A stretch of DNA of 64,000 bases. Origin: Pollenia angustigena (taxonomy: Eukaryota; Arthropoda; Insecta; Diptera; Polleniidae). Under the pieces are notes generated by a model. That model was not told the DNA's origin and did not search any database. It worked only from the letters and a program-made list of their open reading frames with translations. Position 1 is the stretch's first letter; each line of letters opens with the position of its first letter. Below, piece after piece: positions 33,620-44,985 of this stretch. The DNA lies in NCBI GenBank assembly GCA_930367215.1, contig OV884056.1, positions 50,902,308 to 50,966,307 on the forward strand. The letters are read 5' to 3'. The position numbers were made by a program, and so were the translations under genes.

Positions 33620-34440
33620 TCAACATTTCAGGTTCAAGCTACGTATAAAGCCTATTACCATGCCCGGTAAAAGATCATAAATATCAGTCGGGCCCACTAT
33701 TTTCTCCCCGAAAAATTTCTGCCTAGAAGTCCCCAAGGCTGGACAGCAGCAGAGCAGATCTTCCGACGTTTCGTCCTCCACCTCACGGAATCTGCATATT
33801 TTGGTAGATGTTTTACCTAATTTAAACTGTTGGTATCTAAAACCACAGTGCCCCGTGAATAGGCCAACAAGCAGTCTAATGGTGTTTTCTACAAAAATTA
33901 TCACATTTTTTTGTAGAAAAGAAAACACCATAAGTTCCGCCTTCTCAAGCCTCAGAAACCTGCCAGCCCTGCGCCGGGACAGTGTCACAAATCTTTTGGA
34001 CTGTCTTAATCCAGAAGTAGGCGACCATGCGTGATGGAATTCACGCTCGGCCCATTTTTGTAACGTTCCCCTGATGTGACCCACAGGGACGCCGAAGAAA
34101 GGCTCAGGGCCTATAAATGGACGACGAGTGCCCCTGTTTGCCAAACAATTAGCCATTTCATTGCCCGCATGGCCCCCATGGCCGGGTGCCCAACACAAAT
34201 TCAAGTCGCTGTGTTTCCCTAACTCATTCAGAAACGCAAAGCATTCCATGACTAGCCTGGACTTCATCTTCAAAGAAGAAAGTACCCTAATAGCGGACTG
34301 GCTATCAAACATTATATAAAGTCTCAAGCCCCTTGCCCTCCTCCTCAGACATTTCCCAGCGCATATGAGGATGGCATAGATTCCAATGAATATGATTATG
34401 AGCAACAATAAAGTGATTGCCGTAAGGAAATTTCAGTATA
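33620..34440 (-). pseudogene. Non-LTR retrotransposon, RNase H and C-terminal domain (I/R1/LOA type), 5'-truncated
   Basis: A minus-strand frame of 262 codons (34408 to 33620) is open. Upstream sequence to about 34440 still reads retrotransposon. RNase H features: YAILICAGKCLRR, then FDSQSAIRVLSSLK with the central aspartate, WAPGHGGHAGNEMANCLANRG. The C-terminal region has LVGLFTGHCGFRYQQFKLGK, a cysteine motif C.......DETSEDLLCCCPAL and a tail GEKIVGPTDIYDLLPGMV. Two active-site positions are changed. The glutamate expected before IYAIL reads glycine (GAA to GGA), and the aspartate expected in GNE.AD is asparagine. Reverse transcriptase and endonuclease are gone. The 3' untranslated part extends left to about 33546. 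No poly-A or target duplication found. Confidence 0.8.
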
Positions 34441-34551
34441 GTGCGGTAAGATCTCGGTATGATTAAAAGAGCCAAAGTATTTCTCCAAAAATACCTAAAA
34501 AGTTTTCTGTTACCATATTAAACCTTTTTTTTTTCTCTTGGTGTACTGATA

Positions 34552-35049
34552 CAGTTGTTTTCGGTTAATTGAGCCCCGCTTAATTGAGTTTCCCGTTTTA
34601 TTGCACTAAAAATCATGGAACAAAATCATTCAGTATAACTGTCTATGTAGAAATACCCGCTTACGTAAGTTCCGTTTAATTGCGTCACCCGCTTAATTAT
34701 TTCGAAAAATAAGACCGCATAGTGAAAAACAAGTACAAATGTTTCGGTTATTTGTTTCCGTCTACTTAATGTCTTTTTGCTCCACAAACGTAAAAAAAAT
34801 GATTTTGTGGCAGGAAAGTCATGTTTCTGTTATATACATAAATAAATGTTATATGAAAAAATAAAGAAATGAGTTTTATTTTCTATCTACACATGGGTGT
34901 ATCGCTTTATTGCACATCTTGCTCAATTAAGCGATTTTCGTTTTAATTGTGTCGGCGATTCAATTAACCGAGTACTGCTTAATTGAGTTCCCGTCTAATT
35001 GTGTCAATAGTCGTGTATTTTTAGAAACTCAATTAAGCGGAAATAACTG
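34552..35049. mobile_element. pogo/Tc1-like MITE with CAGTTRTTTYCG ends, TA target
   Basis: Inverted ends CAGTTGTTTTCGGTTAATTG and CAGTTATTTCCGCTTAATTG, with TA on both flanks (34550-34551, 35050-35051). Many CTTAATTGAG motifs near both ends. 498 bp, non-coding. Confidence 0.85.
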
Positions 35050-35108
35050 TATTTGTATATATTCAATGTCGGGTTTTCTTTTAGTTATCGAAAATATTAA
35101 TTGTCAGG

Positions 35109-35430
35109 GGGGCTACTCTCTATTGCGATGCGAAAGAAAATTGTAGCAAATCTAGCGATTGGTACTCTTCAATACGTTTGCGTATGTGTCTTTAGCATCT
35201 TTTAATTTTTTTTCTTTTCGTAAATCATCACTTCATTTTATTTAAATTTTCCAATTTCAAATATTTTTAACATACTTTGGCATTTCATAACTGTAAATCC
35301 GCGCCATCTTTAATTTTTATTGCCACTATCGCTTCATTTTCAGAAAATTTTGCGAATGTGATAGAGAGTACCAAGTTGGCATTTAGCTTTCGCATCGAAA
35401 TTGTTTTCGCATCGCAATAGAGTAGACCCC
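35109..35430 (+). mobile_element. GGGG-TIR MITE, copy 1 (complete)
   Basis: Inverted ends GGGGCTACTCTCTATTGCGA and GGGGTCTACTCTATTGCGAT, both continuing TGCGAAA, flanked by AGG (35106-35108 and 35431-35433). The 3-bp duplication suggests a PIF/Harbinger-like mechanism, but the target is not the usual TWA. An inverse copy is at 16032-16323 and a fragment at 2075-2195. Confidence 0.85.
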
Positions 35431-35433
35431 AGG

Positions 35434-36921
35434 TCTTTTTTATTTCTTAAGCCTGATCGATGCCAAAAGCCAAATGCTGTACATTTGATACATTTTCAAG
35501 TACTACAGGCGGATATCAAATATTTAAAAATAGAAATTTTTTATGATTACTTGCCAACATTAGGGTGACGTTAATTAGAAAACTTAATTTTGATTAAATA
35601 ATAGTAAAAGTAAACAAAAACCAAAATCTAAATTTATTTAATTTTTATTTATAACAAAGCAAACACAAATAATTTTTTTTTTCAAATTCAATAAGAAAAA
35701 TAAAATGTTATTTATTTTATTTAACCAGCATGGCGCTAAACTCATTAATATTTATAATGCATCTTTCTATAAATCACTTGATCTTTTTCCAGCAAATAGT
35801 TGCCAGCTTAATACTACAAAAGTTAACATTAATATTGTTTATATAGAGTTTGTATAGAGGATAGATGTTTTCCTATTGAACATTTATTTTTTTTTTATTA
35901 TATTTTTAGTAAAGATTATTATCAGAAATTCTTGCAAAACCACATAATGAATGTCATTAAAATTTCGTTTGATTTCAAACATTTTACACTGTCGCTTAAA
36001 AACATGTAAAGGCGGACAGAGAGACCGACAGGCATGCATGGTTGTGGACAATGACATGCAATACACTGAAAATAATCCTTGCTTTATTTTCGAAAGAGAC
36101 TTTCATAGCCTCATTCTTTGTATTATTTAAAAAAGTTTCGTACATACGATGAAAAAAGTTTGCTCCGATTCTTAAGGTTCTACCAGACTGACGAATTCGT
36201 TCGTAGTCTAGTTTTTCGTATAGAGTAAGACATAAACAGTAATATTTTTCAAAAGAATTGTTATATTAATTTTTCCTTAAATTCCCATAAGATTAAATAT
36301 AATATAATTTATTCGCTAAAAAAAAATAAAGTATCGTTTACAATGTAGGCAATATCGAAATAATTTCGTTAAAATATTTACCAATTGTTGTTATTATTCG
36401 TTAGAAATTACGATATATATATGCAAAACTACGAAATGTTTTCGTATTTCGTGGTTTCGCACATGCGTTTCGTACAATGCACGAACGTTTTTGTAAATAT
36501 TAGGAATGAAATTTTGTCTGTGTATTCGAAAATGTAAATGTATACTTTTTTTGTAGATTCGTTTTTGTCTTTGTTTTTAATAAAATCAATAAACTGTTAC
36601 TAATTGTTATAGATTAATGCAGTAATACCTTTTGCTGCAAAATGCGTCGGTTTCTTGGCAATTTTTCTTTTCTTTTTGTTTATCAATAGGTTCATGTTCA
36701 AGAGTTAATAGTTGGGGAAATACTTATAAGGAAAGATGAAAGAACAAACAAATGATAATAAACGATTAAACATAGTATCGTTGTGGCATAGAGCACTTTT
36801 ATATGTTCGATGAATTAGTTACAAATTATGAATTCCGTTAGTTAAAGAAATGATACCTAAAATAAAATTACCAATTTTCATTTAGATATGTTGTTCCAAA
36901 GTTTATTCTAACTGTTATAGG
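35434..36921. other. Unassigned AT-rich sequence
   Basis: Several TTTCGTA/TACGAAA motifs between 36340 and 36500, but no element that I can define. No convincing frame. Confidence 0.4.
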
Positions 36922-36923
36922 TA

Positions 36924-37297
36924 CCCTGCAAATAAAAGGACCAGTCCAAACACGCGTGTAAAGAGTAGTCCACAAGGAACCAGGACTAGTCCAAAAGTAA
37001 CCAAAACGTATGGAAAAAACCTGGTCTATTTAACATTACGATGTCCTAGGAGAGGACCAAATAACCCACCTTTGGACCACTAAGGAGTCGTTTTAAAACT
37101 ACTCCATGGTATACTCAAGAGGATTAGTTTTGAAGTCGTTTAAAAACGAAAGAATGTCGTTAAAAAACGAAGACATGTCGTCTCACTACAAACACTTTTT
37201 AACAATGGCATGGTCCATGCTTGCATGACATCGGAGCGGTCAATGGAGTAGTCCTTTTTATCAAAATGGATCAGGTGGTCCAATTTTATTTGCAGGG
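36924..37297. mobile_element. MITE with CCCTGCAAATAAAA ends, TA target
   Basis: Inverted ends CCCTGCAAATAAAAGGACCA and CCCTGCAAATAAAATTGGAC, TA on both flanks (36922-36923, 37298-37299). The interior is full of GGACTAGTCC/GGTCC motifs. The element at 49133-50344 has related ends (CCCTGAAGGAAA). Confidence 0.8.
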
Positions 37298-37309
37298 TAT
37301 ATTGTTAAA

Positions 37310-37971
37310 GCCCTTATGACACTACATTTTTAATGCATTGTTCAAGTTTTGGTGAACAGTGCAAATATAAAGTAATAGAACAATTTACCAAGTGCGAAGG
37401 GTTCAGCTGTATTAAGATAAATGGCAGACTGTCAAATGTTTTACTAAAGTTATCAATAAAAAATGAAGTTTTGTCAAAAAAAAAATGCAAAATCGTTTAA
37501 GTTAAAATTGACATTTCAAGCTTGAAATGTCAAAAGTGTTGCTGAATCAGCGGTTTATAGGCAAACTCAGCGATTTACCGCTTTTTGTTTTTAGGTATCT
37601 CATAAACAAAAAGTTGGCAACATTTTATAAAATTAACAGAACAGGGATGGCTAAGTTGTTTCAATTGTACTTTTTTGTTGATACTTTTTAAACTAAGATT
37701 TATAATACCTTTTTGTGGTGTTTTTAAGAACATAAATAAAATTAATTTCAACTAAAAAAATCTTTTAGTACAATTAGGTACAATTTTTAAAGGTTGTTGG
37801 TACAATTTTAAAAATTCTCAACGCCATCCCTGAAACAAAACCATAACAAGAGAAAAAAAAAACTAAAAAACTTTGTTTACATTTATTATAGTTTGCTCTT
37901 TCTAGCTTTTACTGTTTCTTTCTATCAATTCTATATCAATTAATGAATAAAAACTGTAGTGTCATAAGGGC
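37310..37971. mobile_element. MITE with GCCCTTATGACACTACA ends, carrying a nested hAT MITE
   Basis: Inverted ends GCCCTTATGACACTACATTT and GCCCTTATGACACTACAGTT; both flanks continue TTAA(A). The exact target duplication is unresolved. It begins only 13 bases after the previous MITE ends. Confidence 0.75.
37642..37832. mobile_element. Small hAT-like MITE, CAGGGATGGC ends
   Basis: Inverted ends CAGGGATGGCTAA and CAGGGATGGCGTT. Flanking octamers TAACAGAA and AAACAAAA agree at six of eight positions, consistent with an aged 8-bp duplication. GTACAATTTTTAAA-type motifs inside. Nested in the element at 37310-37971. Confidence 0.7.
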
Positions 37972-38717
37972 TTAAGGAACCCTTTTCCAAAAGTCTTTAA
38001 GAAATATTACTAACAAGACAAATTTCGAATCATGTAACTGTGATATAAAACTAAATAACTCCACTAAGTTTCGTATGTTGACCAAAACTCTCATACAGGA
38101 CTGGTTTTCTTAAATTTTGCTATCAAAAAAAATCTATCTTTTGAATTAATATACTACATATAATATATAAATAAATCGTGCCAAAAATCGCTTCAGCTTT
38201 CGGCAAAAAAGTATATTTACGACACGAAATAGTTAATACCCTAGAGGGAAGCGAACTGACACCAAAGTAGTCCCGTGATAGGTCTTTGGTGGTAGAGACC
38301 GGTTCTAGTTTTAACACTTTCTATGAATAAGACCTATCACTTTTACATGGGGTTGTCATTGGAGGGGGTCAGTTGACACCATTTGACCATCACGCATCTA
38401 TTCTCAATGGACGTGTTTAGTGACAGTTACTACAATGTGGTATTATTTCAATAAAACAAGTCCTAAAATTTAATTCAAGAACCAAATTTTAGAAAGTCCC
38501 AAAAAATATGTCACACTGTACTATTTATTCATTACTTTTTCTACCTTTTTGTTCTTCATTAACCAGTCATGTAAGTTCTCCCTTCACTGGTCATGAGTTC
38601 TTTCTTTTTGCACCAGTTCTATTTTCACAACTCTTAGGACCAGTCTGTTGGACCAATTGACACGAATTTCCCGCAGGCCACTTGTAACGAAAATCAATTC
38701 AGCACAAGTTCAGTATA
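37972..38717. other. Unassigned sequence
   Basis: Includes two GTCAGTTGACACC/AACTGACACC motifs at 38235 and 38370 and a run of ACCAGT words; no defined element. Confidence 0.4.
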
Positions 38718-39000
38718 AACAAGCAAGAGTGCTTCATTCGGCTATGCTGAATCTTATATATCCTTCACCCTCGTGCGATAAGAACTTTGGCTCTTGCCAT
38801 TCTCCAGACATCTAAAATAAAATTTGTTTAAGAAGTACTACGCCCACTTCTACATTCCTGCCCACATTTTGTCGGATGATTGATAAACAAGATGCCTATG
38901 CCTAATTTCAAAACTTTGGCTCTTGCCAGGAGGTGCAACGCTTACTTCTCCGTTACGATATTTTTAAATTGGTAGTGTATTAGTAACCCAGCTACACATA
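38718..39000 (-). mobile_element. Dispersed repeat A, inverted partial copy
   Basis: Starts AACAAGCAAGAGTGCTTCAT, then GGCTATGCTGAATCTTATAT and CCTTCACC..CGTGCGATAAGAA, the reverse complement of the end of copy 1 (9100-9165). Further in it has ACGCCCACTTCT-type words matching the GTGGGCG patch of copy 2. Right limit approximate. Confidence 0.65.
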
Positions 39001-40402
39001 GAAAATTGTTCTCTTACCGCTTTGCCGTTCCCCGGATACTATACAAAATAAAAGAAATAAAAAACCACAACAACAAGGGATTTAAGGGTAAAATTAACAG
39101 AGGACAGACTTACATCGCTAAATTTACCTTGCTACTCAAAAGCACAATGAACGTAACATATATGGGCATTTCCGTCAAAAGTTCCACCGTGACCGAAAAT
39201 TTAAAAGTTATTAAAAACTGATTATTTGACGATATTGTTATAGAGAAATATTTAGATTTTACTAATTGTTTAAATTTACCCATAAATTTGTTCACTTAGA
39301 TGAACAATCAGACTGCAAAGTTGTGCAAACGTAATTTCTTATATGTGAGAGTGTTTTATTGTATGTTTTCTTTGATATTTATCTTTCTTAAAAGAGGTGA
39401 TATTTGATGAAAATTATTCCAAAAAAGATGTTCTTAGATGGTCTGTAATCTAAGGAAGAGTTCAAAGAGAAATATGTTATTCGGATTAACGGTAAATTTT
39501 TATTTTGTTTTAATCATTATCAGTTAAATTATTATGGAAACAATTTCACGTTCGAAATGTCACGTATCGACCCAGATTTTGGCTTAAAAAAAGAAAATAC
39601 AGAAGATTTTGGAATCAAACCAAGACATTTTAATGTTACATTCCTACGTAAAATTCTGAATTACGCCTTTTTATACATGGCCAAAAAACCTACTTCTGTT
39701 TTTTTCACGTTCGAACCGCTATTTCGTTTGCCATTATCTTTGACCTAGAATCGCGCCCTCCATAAACTCTAGCATGGATAACAGTGCTTTCTAAGTGCTA
39801 TAATTTAAGGGTTGAGAGAACGTTAAAATATTTTTTGTTTAAAATGTTATGCATTTTTGATGCATTCGACTGTTACGTTCAACACTTTGGAATTACCCAT
39901 ATACTTTAAAGGATCTTAGATCAATTTCGTTGAAATTACAAACATATATATCATTCAGTGAAGGTTATAAAAAATTCGAAATTGACAATGGTCAAACAAA
40001 TCTTAAAAGTTATCATAAAGTTGCTTTCGACAGACAATTTCTGTAAAAGCTAAAACGGCAGCAGGTAAGATTCCTGTGTAAAGCCCAATCGCAAAATAAA
40101 AAGGGTGTTTGATTATGCCCGATAGAACTTTCGATACAATTAATTGCCCAACGAACTGTCAAATTTTGCTAACTTTTTGCCATATACACAGAAGAAATTG
40201 TCGGTAGTTTTTTATTAATTAAAAAAATTGTTTGAATAGAATAGAATAGAATAGAATAGAATAGAATAGAATAGAATCAATAATTTTTTTAGTTTAAAGA
40301 AAATTAAAAAAATAATTTAGATTTAATCAACATTTTAGTTGTTTTGAAATAAATTTTTAAGTTAAATATTAATTAAATAACCAAAAATCTTAATTGATTG
40401 TT
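39001..40402. other. Unassigned sequence with an (AGAAT)n microsatellite
   Basis: Open frames near 39557-39748 and 39006-39221 are short and unrecognised. The pentanucleotide repeat GAATA lies at 40233-40277. Confidence 0.4.
40233..40277. repeat. (GAATA)n microsatellite
   Basis: About nine perfect pentanucleotide units. Confidence 0.95.
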
Positions 40403-40636
40403 TCACTTAAAGCAAAATACATAATTAAAAGTTTTCGAATTGTTGTTGGCAATTGTCAAACCTAAGATATTATTGAAATAAAAACTTGGCGATAAGTTGG
40501 TTTCGGGAAATGGACCTAACAAGGTCTCGACTATTTCCTGTCGGGCTGCAGAAGGTAACAGATTTATGTTGACGCCTTGTAGGTCAACGTTGTTCATGTT
40601 ATTCTTGCTCCAAAAAATGCGCTTCAGAAAAGCCAT
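40403..40636 (-). CDS. Unrecognised short open frame with coding-like composition
   Basis: Minus-strand frame of 77 codons from ATG at 40636. Residues 1-58 (MAFLKRIFW, then NMNNVDLQGVNINLLPSAAR, QEIVETLLGPFPETNLS) have balanced composition, mixed codon third positions and more G+C than anything within 2 kb, unlike the low-complexity frames elsewhere. The last 18 residues become AT-rich, and the change falls at AATATCTTAGGTTTGAC, where AG/GT could be a splice donor. It could therefore be a host exon, a retro-copied fragment or part of an element I do not know. I recognise no family and assign no function. Confidence 0.3.
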   Translation of the reverse strand: MAFLKRIFWSKNNMNNVDLQGVNINLLPSAARQEIVETLLGPFPETNLSPSFYFNNILGLTIANNNSKTFNYVFCFK

Positions 40637-40880
40637 AATAATCCCCAGATGCTAAACATTGCTCACTGGCGAACATTTAATTTGTATTAAGATGCGTATT
40701 AAACCATTAATTTGTACAGATTACGACAACACATTGGGCCACAGTCATGAATGTTGCAGTATAAAAGCTTATTTACACCCAACGTCAAAATAATAATAAT
40801 AATAATTCGAATGAAGTCTAAGAAAATGTGGTCGCTTTAAATTATGGTTGTACCAGAATTGGCGTACTAAACTGCTGGTA

Positions 40881-41411
40881 CAGTCAAATCCCGATTATTC
40901 GTACCCCGATAAATCGTAATTCCCGATAATTCGTAATAAACTGTCGGTCCCTTGAAAAAATCTCGTTAATTCGTAAAATTTCCATACATTTTGGTCCCCT
41001 CGATAATTCGTAATTTTTTTTTTTTCAAATAAAATCTTCTTTACCTCTTATAAATCGTAATTGTTTGCTAACTACCACTTATAATTAGTAATAAAAACAA
41101 CAAAAACATGGAAAGAATGCTTTTATGCTTACCATTTTTTTATTTTTGCGTGGGTTTTTGCTTGTGTGTGTATTTATTTTCTTAAGATCAGTTTGTTACA
41201 TGCATAATTTTTATGTATAATTTTTATATATTTTATTTTTAGCAATTGTATTTTATGTTTTTTTTTATCGTTTTAGTAAATAAATTGAAAAACCCCGTTT
41301 ATTCGTATTTATTTTAACCCCGTTAAATCGAAACCCCGCTAAATCGAAAACCCCTATAATTCGTACGAAATGGCCGGTCCCTTTCGATTACGAATTATCG
41401 GGATTCTACTG
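40881..41411. mobile_element. pogo/Tigger-like MITE, CAGT(C/A)(A/G)AATCCCGATAATTCG ends, copy 1
   Basis: Inverted ends CAGTCAAATCCCGATTATTC and CAGTAGAATCCCGATAATTC; TA on both flanks (40879-40880, 41412-41413). The interior has repeated CGATAATTCGTAA and CCCCGTTAAATCGAAA words. A second copy with the same layout lies 1.1 kb downstream in the same orientation. Confidence 0.88.
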
Positions 41412-41413
41412 TA

Positions 41414-41965
41414 TTAAAAAAAGTTTGTATTCGTAGGTCCAAAATTTATGATTATGATTATGATGATGACCAATAAATTTTTTTTTTTATAAAATCAAAG
41501 CAATGCCAACTTTTATCTCGTACTTAACTTGCATTATATTTTGTTTTATTTTAAGTGTTCTTTCCCCAGATTAAGACAACATATTTGCATAAAAAATCCA
41601 GTTTTCTTATAATTATTTTACTCACTATTAATCGGCATTATTCAGTACACATAATATGCAAATCAAGCAGAATTAATAGCTTTACAATCAATAATACTCA
41701 ATATAAATTGAATTAAGCAGCCATCAACGCGAAGATTAAAAAAAAAAAAAAATACCAATAAAAAAATGTTGCAAATAATTGCAAAGACACAAAAATAAAA
41801 ATATTGCTGCAGTTTTTCTCGAATAACAGCTTATGTCCAATTTTTTTTTTTTTTTTTTATTAATTTTAAATGGATTGAGAGGAGTTTTTAAATGAGTCCA
41901 GCGAAATATTTTTTTAATAACATAAAATAATTTTGTTTTCTTTTAAATAGAGAATAACGTCTGTA
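41414..41965. other. Unassigned AT-rich sequence
   Basis: No supported feature; A and T runs only. Confidence 0.4.
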
Positions 41966-41973
41966 TATGCAAC

Positions 41974-42186
41974 CAGGGTTTTAAAAAACTGCAGTCGAAA
42001 CCAAAAACTGTTGAACAAAAAACGAAAATTTGTGTACAACTTTTCGAATTTTGAGTTGGTATGACGGCGGCTGTTTACATTTTTATGAATCAGTAGTGCA
42101 AAAAGAGTTATTTTTTGGCCAATGACAAATGAAGAAGTGGCAGAAATTGCAGTTTTTCAACTTTGACTGCAGTTTTTTAAACGCTG
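41974..42186. mobile_element. hAT MITE, CAGGGTTTTAAAAAACTGCA ends, 8-bp target duplication
   Basis: Inverted ends CAGGGTTTTAAAAAACTGCA and CAGCGTTTAAAAAACTGCAG, flanked by perfect TATGCAAC repeats (41966-41973 and 42187-42194). 213 bp, non-coding. Confidence 0.92.
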
Positions 42187-42534
42187 TATGCAACAGTTAT
42201 TTTAGTTGCAGATACGTTGTTATCTCCTAACACATTCAATAGTTGCCTTTTTATTTAGTAAGGTTTTAAAAATTCATGCAGGTCCTCTAAATTTTAAATA
42301 GAACGCTGTCTTGGGCTCTATACTGACTATTTTATTTCTACGACTTACGTCGTTTTTGGAGAAAATCACAGATTAAATAAACAAAAAATTAGCAACAAAT
42401 ACAGAATAAAAACGGCAAAATTTAAAATATTTTAAAACTAAAAAAAAATAATAATTTTCATTATAAAAATTTTATAGCAACCTTAAGTTTACACAAGTGT
42501 TGCACGTTGAATAAATTTTTTTGTACACTATGTA

Positions 42535-43019
42535 CAGTCAAATCCCGATAATTCGTACCTCGATAAAACGTTATTCCCGATAATTCGTAATAAATTGACG
42601 GTCCCTTGAAAAAATCTCCTTAATTCGTTAAATTTCCATACATTTGGTCCCCTCGCTAATTTGTATTTTTTTTTTTCAAAAAAAATCTTCTTTGCCTCTA
42701 ATAAATCGTAATTCTTTGCTAAATACCACTTATAATTCGTAATAAAAATAAAAGAAACATGGAAAAAATGATTTTTTCGTTTACCGCAATTTTTTTGCGT
42801 GAGTTTTTGCTTGTTACATGAATAATTTTTATATGTATATGTTTTAGTTTAGTTTTTTGTTTTTTTTTATCGTTTTAGTAAATAAATTGAAAAAACCCCG
42901 TTAATTCGTATTTATTTTATTTTAGCCCCGTTAAATCGAAACCCCGCTAAATCGAAAACCCCTATAATTCGTAAGAAATGGCCGGTCCCTTGCGATAACG
43001 AATTATCGGGATTCTACTG
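42535..43019. mobile_element. pogo/Tigger-like MITE, copy 2
   Basis: Same ends and interior as copy 1 (CAGTCAAATCCCGATAATTC / CAGTAGAATCCCGATAATTC), TA flanks at 42533-42534 and 43020-43021. 485 bp, with small deletions relative to copy 1. Confidence 0.88.
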
Positions 43020-43021
43020 TA

Positions 43022-43512
43022 TAATAACATAATAAAACGTAACCTATAAATGCCTTAAATATTGTGTAATGTTTTATAGAAACTTATTAAACAAATAATT
43101 ACAAAATATGTATTACAAAATCACTTGAAATGTCTAGCACTCTCATTTAGAGGAAATAAGTCTAAAGATAAAAGTTACACTTAGAGAAATTTTTTAAGTT
43201 TTAAATGACAAATAAGCGATTTTCAAAAAATTTATAGCCTTTTGTGATTAAAAGTTTAACAAGTTTTCTTCTCTCGAAATTTGGCTGTTAGTGAAAAGGA
43301 AACAAATTTCAAGAAAAATTTTATTTCCGGTAAGGATGATCACTTCCTGAGGAAACAGTTAAAAAGTTTTATAAATATGGCCAATGAACACCAAATTAAG
43401 CATCTTTAATTCATGTGTTAAATATGCGTGACTTTATGAATACGGCTTATGGAACACGGCTGCTAAAGCTTGCGTTCAAATCTTCAAAAACTGTTGCCTT
43501 CGAAGAATATGA
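43022..43512. other. Unassigned AT-rich sequence
   Basis: No supported feature upstream of the retrotransposon tail. Confidence 0.4.
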
Positions 43513-43764
43513 AAAGTCTTTTGGCCAGTTACAATCTCAATCAGTACTGAGATCATCCGGCGAAAATGGAGGTGGATTTGCAATAGCCTGAGGAAACCTA
43601 ATGGCGATGTAACCAAGTCTGCAATTGAGTGGAATCCTCAAGGAATCCGAAGACAAGGTCGCCCTGCGGATACATGGCGACGCGAAATAGAAAAAGAAGC
43701 TGCCAATCGAAACAAATGCTGCAATAAATTAAGGCTATTAGCTGTAATTTATGTCTATATGTGA
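43513..43764 (+). pseudogene. Non-LTR retrotransposon C-terminal tail (endonuclease-RT type)
   Basis: An open segment reads EIIRRKWRWICNSLRKPNGD, VTKSAIEWNPQGIRRQGRPA, DTWRREIEKEAANRNK and ends at TGA in 43762-43764. It matches the conserved end of many arthropod endonuclease-reverse transcriptases (RRRWRWIGH.LRK, then WNPQG.RRRGRP..TWRR). Sequence before about 43513 contains a stop and no recognisable palm, so it is a 5'-truncated insertion. Histidine of the usual IGH motif is replaced. Related to the decayed fragment at 27850-28410. Confidence 0.7.
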
Positions 43765-44255
43765 AAGCAATTTGTAATGGCCCGATGTTACCTTAATGGC
43801 TAATAAATCACTGGCGGTTTAAACGCTGGCTTAGTTGAACTTAACTTGAACTTATATGTAGTTTAAACTCAACAACTATAAATCAGTGTCCCATGTTATA
43901 TGTTGTCAAAAAAATAACATGTGGCAGCACTACGATAAATCTTATCTAATTCATATGGTCTGTATTGGTAGTTTAAACGCCCAACTTTATGGGCTTAAAG
44001 AGGGTTTATGTGTTTAGTGATTTATAGATTTGTTGGTTTAAACACATTTTAAACCAAAAACAGAGTTTAACTTGCTCTGATTTTTTAGCCCTAAGAATAT
44101 TAAGTAAATAATAATAACGCTCATTAACTTCACTAGTGACAACTAAAAAAATCCATTTCAAGATAAATGAGTTTTAAGTTTTTAATTTGCTCTAACCACA
44201 TTCTCTTCAAACGGGGAAAGTATAAAAGATATAAAAATGATTTTTATACACATTT
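43765..44255. other. Unassigned sequence with GTTTAAAC words
   Basis: TAAATCACT at 43804 and AGTGATTTATA at 44017, together with several GGTTTAAACGC-type words between, hint at a small MITE of about 230 bp, but the ends are too short to be sure. Confidence 0.3.
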
Positions 44256-44491
44256 GGGGGATTCACAAGGTAGTCATAAAGTTGTTAAGTCATATGTCTT
44301 AAAATAATTACAAGAAATATATATGACTGCTGTTATTTAGATTTCTACTGTACAGTTATGACGAATCAATAAACACAGCATTAACATTTTTATTTTGTTT
44401 CAAACTCAACAATATATTTTTTAAACAATGTTAAAATATTATTTAGGACATTATGACGATAAGACTTGATAGCACACCTTGTGAATTCCCC
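44256..44491. mobile_element. MITE with GGGGGATTCACAAGG ends, copy 2
   Basis: Ends GGGGGATTCACAAGGTAGTC and GGGGAATTCACAAGGTGTGC, matching 9755-10105. Shorter by about 115 bp. Confidence 0.78.
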
Positions 44492-44494
44492 AAT

Positions 44495-44985
44495 TATAAA
44501 GAAAAACATAGCAAATATCTTTAGTTTATCTAAAAATCTTTGGGTGAAGTTTCCTAATGATCTGGCCTAAGCAACAATAAATTTCAGTGTTTTTATAAAA
44601 TATAAAAATTGCCAATTAAGCAGGACAAACAAAATCTTGTTAATTAAAAATTTTTTATTCCCAACTTTGATAATAAACTGGCAAGTGCACGGCCTAAAAA
44701 AACTGAACTAGCAACATGCTTAATTTTTTGATTTTCTTGCGAAAACAATTAATCAAGTGCACGGCCAAAAAAAAACTGAACTGGCAACATGCTTTGTTTT
44801 TTGAATTTCTTGCAAAAACAATAAAGCAAGTTGTTTTGGTTTTCATTTTGTTTTTTCTTAACCTAAATACTTACAACAACACTTGCTACCTGTTTTTAGA
44901 ACGCGAGTGTAAAAGTGACATTTAAAACAAAAACAAAATTGCAAAATCTTGTTAATTCAAAATTTCGATTCCCAAAAATTACTTT
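44495..44985. mobile_element. Broken copy of the 14.2 kb foldback element
   Basis: 44520-44665 carries CTTTAGTTTATCTAAAAATC, GAAGTTTCCTAATGATCTGG, AGCAACAATAAATTTCAGTG and AACAAAATCTTGTTAATTAA, one arm of the palindrome with a deletion. A second end-like piece is at 44938-44985. Between them is a 72-bp tandem duplication (44683-44826). The other arm is missing. Confidence 0.6.
44683..44826. repeat. Tandem duplication of 72 bp
   Basis: Two units starting CAAGTGCACGGCC(T/A)AAAAAA at 44683 and 44755, slightly diverged. Confidence 0.9.

Noticed and set aside
40520..40560. Mitochondrial ATP6-like similarity in the coding-like island (LLGPF, FNNILGL)
   Set aside because: Only a few residues coincide, the order is wrong and codon usage is nuclear.
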